A DNA stretch of 36,252 bases from Gemmatimonadota bacterium (GTDB taxonomy: Bacteria > Gemmatimonadota > Gemmatimonadetes > Gemmatimonadales > GWC2-71-9), in the NCBI GenBank assembly GCA_016794825.1, contig JAEUJH010000148.1:1-36252 (forward strand), read 5' to 3'. Position 1 is the first letter of the stretch. Each line of letters starts with the position of its first letter. The translations under genes were made by a program, and so were the position numbers. The notes beneath the pieces were generated by a model. It saw only the letters and a program-made list of their open reading frames with translations, did not search any database and was not told where the DNA came from. Shown here in pieces: positions 24,263 to 30,395 of the stretch.

Positions 24263-25425
24263 GCCGCGGGCCCTCGATCGGCCTGCCGGACCCTGGCCAC
24301 CGCCTGGCCCAACCGCCGAACCCCCTCCACCAGCGCCTCGGTGTCGTAGAACGCGAACGACAGCCGGAGCCGATCGCGAAGCCCTCCCGAACTCGAGAAC
24401 CGGATCCCCGGTCGAAACCCGACGCCCAGTGCCTCCGCGACGGGCAAGACCCGCTCCGCGTCGAGGCCATTTGGCAGCCGAACCCAGAAGAAGTACCCGC
24501 CAGCCGGCCGTTCGAAGTCCGCGTCGGGAAGGTGGCGCCGCAGCGCCTCGGCCATGGCGGCGATCCGGGCGCGAAACGTGGCCCGGAGGTGGTCGATGTG
24601 GGGCCGCAGCAGATCGAGTTCGAGTACCGAGCGAACGACGGCCGAGGCAAAGGGATTGAGTCCCCCGCCGCTGTCGAGCAATCCGCACCCCACCAGCCGC
24701 CGAACCGTCGGCGGATCCGAGTGGATCCAGCCGAGCCGCAACCCGGGCGCCAGGATCTTCGAGAACGAGCCAAGGGACAGCACCCCGCCGCCGTCGACGT
24801 GACGCCCGAACGACGCCGGAGCCGCGCCGTCGTAACCAAGGCAGTGGTACACCTCGTCGGCGACGACCAGGGTTCCGTACCGACGGGCGAGGTCCACCAC
24901 CCGGTCGCGCCGATCGGGCGGGAGCGTCGCGCCGGTCGGGTTCTGGAAAGTCGGGATCAGGTACAGCAAGGCGGGGCGGAGCGCCGCCAACCGCTGCTCG
25001 AGACCGTCGACGAGGAGGCCCTGCGCGTCGGTCGGAAGGCCGACGATCCGGAAGCCGTGATCGGCAAGGACCCGGAGGGCCAGGAAGTAGGACGGTTCCT
25101 CGACGCAGATCGTGGACCCCGGGGGCGCGAACAGGGTGCTCACCAGGTCGAGTCCCTGCGACGCGCCGGCGGTGACGAACAGCGCGTCGGGCCCGACCTC
25201 GGTTCCGTGCGAGGCGGTCAGGAACGACGCCAGCGCCGCGCGGAAGTATCCGTCGCCCTGTTCCGCGCCGTACTGGAGGTAGCCGGTCGCGTCGCCGCCG
25301 AGGCGGTGGGTGGCCGCCCGCCGGATCAGATCGAGCGGCAGCAGCGATTGACCCGGTTGACCGACGCCGAGGTCGATGAAGTCGGCCGGCACCTCGACCT
25401 GAGCCGTCTGGATCCGGTCAGTCAT
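24250..25425 (-). CDS. PLP-dependent aminotransferase, class I/II
   Basis: A 391-residue fold-type I aminotransferase, cytosolic. Visible motifs: FIDLGVGQPGQSLLP near residue 16, YLQYGAEQGDGYFRAALASFL near 49-69, the cofactor-contacting TAGASQGLDLV near 85-95, YLIPTFQNPTGATLP near 155-169, VVADEVYHCLGYDG near 187-200 (Asp to the pyridine nitrogen, Tyr to the O3'), and SFSKILAPGLRLGW with the Schiff-base Lys near 221. A C-terminal Arg (DRLRLSFAF) would bind the substrate carboxylate. The sequence resembles the 2-aminoadipate/MocR-type aminotransferases without a DNA-binding domain; the amino donor is unknown. It is divergent from the amidase gene. Confidence 0.9.
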   Translation of the reverse strand: MTDRIQTAQVEVPADFIDLGVGQPGQSLLPLDLIRRAATHRLGGDATGYLQYGAEQGDGYFRAALASFLTASHGTEVGPDALFVTAGASQGLDLVSTLFAPPGSTICVEEPSYFLALRVLADHGFRIVGLPTDAQGLLVDGLEQRLAALRPALLYLIPTFQNPTGATLPPDRRDRVVDLARRYGTLVVADEVYHCLGYDGAAPASFGRHVDGGGVLSLGSFSKILAPGLRLGWIHSDPPTVRRLVGCGLLDSGGGLNPFASAVVRSVLELDLLRPHIDHLRATFRARIAAMAEALRRHLPDADFERPAGGYFFWVRLPNGLDAERVLPVAEALGVGFRPGIRFSSSGGLRDRLRLSFAFYDTEALVEGVRRLGQAVARVRQADRGPAAQCM

Positions 25426-25517
25426 GGACGGAACGCCTCGGGCGGGCCGGGACGGGCATCAAGAGACTCCTCGTGGTTCGGATCGAACTCCAGGGTGGTG
25501 CTTGCCGCCACCCGCAA

Positions 25518-25537
25518 GGTCGGGGACCTCCCCGACC
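25518..25537. repeat. Perfect 8-bp inverted repeat in the aminotransferase/amidase divergent region
   Basis: GGTCGGGG (25518-25525), ACCT, CCCCGACC (25530-25537) is a perfect palindrome with a 4-base spacer. It lies 37 bases before the candidate amidase -35 and about 93 bases before the aminotransferase start, so a regulator bound here could act on both. There is no T-run on either side, so it is not an intrinsic terminator. Confidence 0.45.
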
Positions 25538-25574
25538 GTGTCAATCGAGGGGCCTCGTCGCGACGTCCACCCGC

Positions 25575-25603
25575 TTGCGACCCCGACGCGCCCGACCGAT
25601 ACT
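25575..25603 (+). promoter_or_regulatory. Candidate promoter of the amidase gene
   Basis: TTGCGA (25575-25580), 17 bases, GATACT (25598-25603). If used, transcription would start near 25610, which excludes the in-frame GTG at 25473 and TTG at 25575 as starts and favours the unusual CTG at 25629. Confidence 0.5.
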
Positions 25604-25628
25604 CCGGAATCCGATCCAGGCCGTCCCC

Positions 25629-27044
25629 CTGTCCACCGACCTCTGCTTTCGATCCGCCGCCGACCTGGCGCGCCTGATCCGCGAACGGCACGCCTCGGTC
25701 CGCGAGGTGGTGACGGCACATCTCGAGCGGATCGAGCGAATCAACCCGACCATCAACGCGATCGTGACGCTGGTGCCCGAGCGGGCCCTGGCCGCCGCCG
25801 ACACCGCCGACGCCCTGCTGGCGCGCGGTGAACCCGTCGGTCCGCTGCACGGGCTTCCGATCGCGCACAAGGACCTCCAGGAGACGGCCGGGATCCGAAC
25901 GACGTACGGGTCGCCCATTTACCGGAATCTCGTCCCGGCCGCGGACAGCCTGCTGGTCGAACGTTGTCGGCGGGCCGGCGCGATCTGCGTCGGCAAGACC
26001 AACACGCCGGAGTTCGGCGCCGGTTCCCAGACCTTCAACCCGGTGTTCGGCGCCACCCGGAATCCGTACGCGCTCGACCGGACCATCGGGGGGTCGAGCG
26101 GCGGGGCGGCCGCGGCGCTGGCGGCCCGGTTGCTCCCGATCGCCGACGGGAGCGACATGGGCGGGTCGCTCCGGAACCCCGCCAGCTTCGGCAACGTCGT
26201 CGGGCTGCGACCTTCGCCCGGCCGGGTTCCCTCCCGGGGTGAACTCGGCTGGTTTACCCTCGGCGTCGACGGGCCGATGGCCCGCAGCGTCGAGGATCTG
26301 GCGCTGTTCCTGAGCGCGCTGGCCGGGCCGGATGACCGGTCGCCGATCGCCCTGGACGACCCCGGCGACGCCTTCCGGAGACCGTTAGGCAGATCCTGGG
26401 AGGGCGTCCGGATCGCCTGGACCGGCGGATGCGGCCTCCGCTACGACGCCGAGGTCCTGGCGGTGGTCGATCGCCAGCGGGCGACGTTCGAGGCTCTCGG
26501 CGCCACGGTGGAGGACGCCGCCCCGGACCTGAGCGGCCTGGACGAGGCGTTCCGGATCCTCCGGGCCTGGTACTTCGAGATGGCCCTGGGCGCCGAGTAC
26601 CGCCGCAGCCCCGATCAGCTCAAGGACACCGTCCGGTGGAACGTCGAGCAGGGTCTCCGCCTGACCGGCCCCGAAGTGGCGCGGGCCGAGGTCCTCCGGA
26701 CCCAGGCGTTCCACCGGGTCCGCCGGTTCTTCGAGCGGTTCGATTTCTTCATCTTGCCGACGGTCCAGGTCCTCCCGTTCGACGTCACCATCCCGTACCC
26801 CACGGAGGTCGGCGGCCAGCCGTCGGAGACCTACCTCGATTGGATGCGGTCGTGCTACCTGATCTCCGCGGTCGGCAACCCCGCCCTGTCGGTCCCGGCG
26901 GGGTTCTCGACGGAGGGCCTCCCGGTCGGGCTCCAGATCGTCGGGCGGCACCGGGACGACTGGGGGGTTCTCCAACTAGGGCACGCCTTCGAGGAGGCCA
27001 CCGGCTTCAGTCGGACCCCACCGCCCGAACCCGGGGGGGCGTAG
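25629..27044 (+). CDS. Amidase-signature (AS) family amidase
   Basis: About 471 residues if initiated at CTG 25629 (CAGG eight bases upstream); this is where the homologous part begins (STDLCFRSAADLARLIRERH). In-frame GTG 25473 and TTG 25575 are alternatives but would add non-conserved Arg/Pro-rich residues. The AS catalytic triad is visible: Lys in PIAHKDLQ near residue 80, cis-Ser in GSDMGGSLRNPASF near 180, and the nucleophile Ser in IGGSSGGAAAAL near 156. The Gly-Ser-rich signature region is complete and the length is usual. The enzyme is cytosolic and hydrolyses an amide; lack of GatB/GatC neighbours argues against a GatA role. PLGRSW contains a CGTTAGGC site. Confidence 0.9.
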   Translation: MSTDLCFRSAADLARLIRERHASVREVVTAHLERIERINPTINAIVTLVPERALAAADTADALLARGEPVGPLHGLPIAHKDLQETAGIRTTYGSPIYRNLVPAADSLLVERCRRAGAICVGKTNTPEFGAGSQTFNPVFGATRNPYALDRTIGGSSGGAAAALAARLLPIADGSDMGGSLRNPASFGNVVGLRPSPGRVPSRGELGWFTLGVDGPMARSVEDLALFLSALAGPDDRSPIALDDPGDAFRRPLGRSWEGVRIAWTGGCGLRYDAEVLAVVDRQRATFEALGATVEDAAPDLSGLDEAFRILRAWYFEMALGAEYRRSPDQLKDTVRWNVEQGLRLTGPEVARAEVLRTQAFHRVRRFFERFDFFILPTVQVLPFDVTIPYPTEVGGQPSETYLDWMRSCYLISAVGNPALSVPAGFSTEGLPVGLQIVGRHRDDWGVLQLGHAFEEATGFSRTPPPEPGGA

Positions 27045-27054
27045 GCCGGACGGA

Positions 27055-27108
27055 GCCGGTTCGGGCATGAGCCGATTCGGGACGGGTCTGCGCGTGACTC
27101 GGCAGACC
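27055..27108 (+). promoter_or_regulatory. Leader with direct repeats and hairpin before the RCC1 lipoprotein
   Basis: The 83-base gap contains an 11-base imperfect direct repeat, GCCGGTTCGGG (27055-27065) and GCCGATTCGGG (27071-27081), 16 bases apart, followed by an inverted repeat GGTCTGC (27085-27091) and GCAGACC (27102-27108) with a 10-base loop. AGGAAA then precedes the ATG. A two-site operator plus a 5' hairpin is possible; no clear -10 is visible. Confidence 0.35.
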
Positions 27109-27127
27109 TCCTCAGGAAACCCGAACG

Positions 27128-29782
27128 ATGCGACCGGCCGTCCTGCTTCCCGTTCTTCTGGCTATCGGCGCCATTGGCTGTGGCGGCTCCGCATCAGGAC
27201 CCAATCCACCGGCGCCACCCCCTCCGCCGCCCCCCGCCAGCGTGGCCTCCATCGTCCTCAGTCAGGACTCGGCGTTGCTGGTGGCGCAGCAGACCGTTCA
27301 GCTCTCCGCCACCCCGCGCGATGCCGCGGGGAACGCGCTGACGGGCCGGGCCGTGACCTGGCAGTCGAGCGCCACCACGGTGGCGTCGGTGTCGGGCGAC
27401 GGACTGGTCACCGGCCTTGCCGCCGGCGCCGCCGACATCACCGCCACGAGCGAGGGCCGGACCGCCACGGCGCGGATCCGGGTCCGGGACGGCGCGGTCA
27501 TCGGGGCGGCGGGCGGCACCATCCTGGCCGCGGGCGGGAACGCCAGGCTGATCATCCCGCCCGGCGCCCTCAGCGCGGCCACGCCCATCTCGGTGACTCC
27601 GATCGCGTCGCCGCCGTCGCCGGCGGGTCTGGTGGCCAACACGGCGTACGAGTTGGGGCCGAGCGGCACGACGTTCGCGCAGCCCGTCACGCTCGAGTTC
27701 AAGTACCAGACCGCCGACATCGACAGCACCCAGGCGTTGATGACGCTGAGCCGCTACACCAACGGCGTCTGGGTGCCGCTCCCGGGCAGCACCGCCGGAA
27801 CCCCGGAGCGGACGGTTCGGGCCCAGACCAGTTCGTTCAGTTCCTACGGCGTGGCGTTCTCGCCCTTCCTGACCCAGGTCGCGCTGACGCCGGCCCACCC
27901 AACGGTGTTCTTCGGCCAAACCCGCCAGCTGACGGCGCAGGCGCTGGACCAGAACGGCGCGCCGATGTCCGGCCTGGAGACGACGTGGACCTCGCCAGCC
28001 GGGGCACCGGTGTCGAACACCGGCGTGGTCAGCGGGGTCATTCCCGGCGGACCGTACCTCGTGCACGCCACCATTCGCCAGTGGATCCGGTGCCAGCAGC
28101 GCTGCTACCTGGGCAGCTACAACTACGGCAAGCCGAACCAGGTGGACGTCTACGTCGACTCGATCAACTTCGATCGGAGCGCCACCACCGAGGTGGTGGT
28201 GGCCCTGATCCCGGTCAAGGCCGTCACCGTCGCGCCGGCGGGGCCCTCGGTCCCGACGGGGCAGAAGGTCGCGCTGACGGCGACGCTCAAGGATTCGAGC
28301 GGTGCCGCCCTCAGTCCGCAGCACCGGACCATTGCCTGGGCCAGCAGCAACGCGGCGGTTGCCTCGGTGGCCCAGACCGGCGAGGTGACGGCCATCAGTC
28401 CCGGCACCGCGACCATCTCCGCCACCTCGGAAGGAATCACCGGGACGACCGTGGTCACCGTCACGGGCACCACCTCGACCACCGTCACCGCGCTGGTCGA
28501 GCCGTCGAACGGTGAGGTGGAGCTTGGCAACACCGTGGCCCTGACGACCTGGCCTCAGGATGCGGCCGGCAACTACCTGCTCGGCCTGCCCGTCGCCTAT
28601 TCGACCCTCGATCCGACCCGGGCCACCGTGACCACCGACGGCATCGTCACCGGCACGGGACTCGGTCAGGTGCTGATCGGCGCGCTGGTCGACGGCCACC
28701 AGACCGGTGTCAGCCTGACCGTGGTGCCCCCGTACCCGCTGGTCGTCGGCACCCCGGGCACCGGGCTCAACCACGCCTGCCTCCTCCGGACCAACGGCTC
28801 GGTGTGGTGCTGGGGCGGCGGGGAGTACGGCCAGCGGGGCGACGGGATCAAGACCACGCGGCAGCCGATTCCGCAACCCGTCCTGGGCGGCCACACCTTC
28901 ACCGCGCTGTCGGTCGGGGGCCATCGGGCCTGCGCGCTCAATGGCGCCGGCCAGGCGTACTGCTGGGGCGAGAACGTCTACGGGCAGCTCGGCGACGGCA
29001 CCACCATCGACAAGGCGACCCCCGTGGCGGTGAGCGGCGGGAAGACCTTCACCAAGATCTACGCGGGCAAGCTGGGCGGACCGGGCAGCCAGGCCACCTT
29101 CAGTTGCGGCCTCGAGGCGAACGGGTCGGCCTGGTGCTGGGGTTACGGCAGCTTCGGCAACGGCAATCCGCCCATCCGGCATCTGACCCCGGTCCAGGTC
29201 ACCTCGGTGCCGCCGTTCGTCGAGCTGGCGTTAGGCGCGCCCCAGGCCTGCGGTCTGACCGCCTCCGGCGAGACCTGGTGCTTCGGCGAACAGACGCCTC
29301 CCGCCCGGGTGGCCTCGGGGCACGTGTTCACGGCGATCACCGGAGGCCTCGACCACTTCTGCGGCCTCGAGGCCGACGGGGAGGTCTGGTGCTGGGGACG
29401 CAACACGTTCGGCCAGCTTGGCGACGGCTCGACCGTCACCCGCACGAGCCCGGTCAAGGTCGTGAGTTCGCGGTCGTTCGTCGCGGTGGCGGGTCAGACG
29501 GCCGGGACCTGCGCGCTGGCCACGGATCAGACCGCCTGGTGCTGGGGCATTCACGGCCGCAACGGCGACGGCACGCCGCCCCGCGGCGCCCAGGGACGAC
29601 AGGACCAGTCGACGCCGGTGGCCGTCCACGGGGGCCGACATTTCACCGCGCTGAGCGGGGGCACCTTTACCTGCGGGCGGGCGGCGGACGGCACCTGGTG
29701 CTGGGGCGCCCTCAACTTCGGCGCCGAACTCGGGGAGATCAACCAGCGGTACAACGCGCCGGTCAAGATCCGGTTCCCGTAG
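27128..29782 (+). CDS. Lipoprotein with Big2, ZU5-like and seven RCC1-type repeats
   Basis: An 884-residue surface protein. The lipoprotein signal ends GAIGC (Cys near residue 18), then a Pro-rich stalk (seven consecutive Pro near 31-37). A Big2 Ig-like domain (about 40-118) precedes a ZU5-like domain (about 125-235) with GGTILAAGGNARLIIPPGALS. Two or three further Big2-like domains (about 240-330, 355-455, 455-540) follow. The C-terminal third (about 545-884) holds seven RCC1-type units, each with paired Cys in the pattern ACxL...G...CWG, such as RACALNGAGQAYCWG and HFCGLEADGEVWCWG, which should make a 7-bladed propeller with one disulfide per blade. Cys pairing fits an extracytoplasmic location. 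It likely binds a ligand or partner; enzyme activity is not evident. Confidence 0.88.
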   Translation: MRPAVLLPVLLAIGAIGCGGSASGPNPPAPPPPPPPASVASIVLSQDSALLVAQQTVQLSATPRDAAGNALTGRAVTWQSSATTVASVSGDGLVTGLAAGAADITATSEGRTATARIRVRDGAVIGAAGGTILAAGGNARLIIPPGALSAATPISVTPIASPPSPAGLVANTAYELGPSGTTFAQPVTLEFKYQTADIDSTQALMTLSRYTNGVWVPLPGSTAGTPERTVRAQTSSFSSYGVAFSPFLTQVALTPAHPTVFFGQTRQLTAQALDQNGAPMSGLETTWTSPAGAPVSNTGVVSGVIPGGPYLVHATIRQWIRCQQRCYLGSYNYGKPNQVDVYVDSINFDRSATTEVVVALIPVKAVTVAPAGPSVPTGQKVALTATLKDSSGAALSPQHRTIAWASSNAAVASVAQTGEVTAISPGTATISATSEGITGTTVVTVTGTTSTTVTALVEPSNGEVELGNTVALTTWPQDAAGNYLLGLPVAYSTLDPTRATVTTDGIVTGTGLGQVLIGALVDGHQTGVSLTVVPPYPLVVGTPGTGLNHACLLRTNGSVWCWGGGEYGQRGDGIKTTRQPIPQPVLGGHTFTALSVGGHRACALNGAGQAYCWGENVYGQLGDGTTIDKATPVAVSGGKTFTKIYAGKLGGPGSQATFSCGLEANGSAWCWGYGSFGNGNPPIRHLTPVQVTSVPPFVELALGAPQACGLTASGETWCFGEQTPPARVASGHVFTAITGGLDHFCGLEADGEVWCWGRNTFGQLGDGSTVTRTSPVKVVSSRSFVAVAGQTAGTCALATDQTAWCWGIHGRNGDGTPPRGAQGRQDQSTPVAVHGGRHFTALSGGTFTCGRAADGTWCWGALNFGAELGEINQRYNAPVKIRFP

Positions 29783-29793
29783 CGCAACTCGAT

Positions 29794-29821
29794 CCGGGCG
29801 GGGTCTGAAACTCCCGCCCGG
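29794..29821 (+). terminator. Hairpin terminator after the RCC1 lipoprotein
   Basis: CCGGGCGGG (29794-29802) and CCCGCCCGG (29813-29821) form a perfect 9-bp stem, extended by one G-U pair, with an 8-base loop, 11 bases after the stop. The following sequence TGGTTCCGTTC is only moderately T-rich, so termination may be partial. Confidence 0.5.
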
Positions 29822-29869
29822 TGGTTCCGTTCGGTCTGGCATCACCCCTCAATGCCTGGAGCGATGCCG

Positions 29870-30331
29870 ATGCGTGCCGTCCCGATGGTCCTGTTTGGCG
29901 CCCTGCTGACCGCCCCGGCGGCGGCCCAGCCGAGCGCGGACCCCGCCACCCTGGTCAAGGCCGGGTTTTCCGAAGTGTCGGAGTGGATTACCAAGGCGGC
30001 CGATCTGGTCCCGGCCGACAAGTGGAGCTACCGACCCGTGGCCACGGTCCGGACCTTCGGCCAGATGGTGGCGCATGTCGCCGATTCGTACACGTTCTAT
30101 TGCGCCCGGGCGGCGGGCAAGAAGGTCGAGTGGGCCGATCCGATCGAGAAGGGCCCCACCGACAAGGCCACGGTGTCCGGCAAGCTGGCCCAGGCCACGG
30201 CCCAGTGCAACGCGGTTTACGCCACCGGCGCCCTGCCGCCGCTGATGGCCAACATCGGGCACAGCAACCTGCACTATGGGAATCTGATCACCTACATCCG
30301 GATGATGGGGCTGACCCCGCCGTCCAGCTGA
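29870..30331 (+). CDS. Exported DinB-family protein
   Basis: A 153-residue protein. Three in-frame ATGs occur; 29870 has GGAG nine bases upstream and yields a clean signal peptide, MRAVPMVLFGALLTAPAAAQ. The DinB superfamily is suggested by FGQMVAHVADSYTFYCAR (His near residue 67) and NIGHSNLHYGNLITYIRMMGLTPP (His near 132 and 136), a full set of three metal-ligand His in the four-helix bundle. An exported DinB protein of this type is common in Acidobacteriota and Gemmatimonadota; its function is unknown. Two Cys (FYCAR and AQCNA) may pair outside the cytoplasm. Confidence 0.82.
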   Translation: MRAVPMVLFGALLTAPAAAQPSADPATLVKAGFSEVSEWITKAADLVPADKWSYRPVATVRTFGQMVAHVADSYTFYCARAAGKKVEWADPIEKGPTDKATVSGKLAQATAQCNAVYATGALPPLMANIGHSNLHYGNLITYIRMMGLTPPSS

Positions 30332-30351
30332 GCCGTAAACCCGGGGAGCGC

Positions 30352-30390
30352 GGCCGGCGTCCAAGGAGTGCCCTTTTCCGGACGCCGGTC
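30352..30390 (+). promoter_or_regulatory. Hairpin with AAGGAG in its loop, upstream of the second ADOP permease
   Basis: CCGGCGTCC (30354-30362) and GGACGCCGG (30380-30388) form a perfect 9-bp stem (11 with flanking pairs) and enclose a 17-base loop that starts AAGGAG. The loop is 27 bases from the ATG at 30396, too far for normal initiation, so it is either a 3' end signal of the DinB gene or a translational control element of the permease. Confidence 0.4.
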
Positions 30391-30395
30391 TCCCC

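Noticed and set aside
25518-25537. Intrinsic terminator between the aminotransferase and amidase genes
   Set aside because: The palindrome is perfect but neither strand has a T-run after it, and both flanking genes are divergent, so there is nothing to terminate.
25629-27044. GatA (glutamyl-tRNA amidotransferase subunit A)
   Set aside because: The amidase signature is shared, but no gatB or gatC gene is adjacent and the C-terminal half lacks the usual GatA motifs that I would expect.
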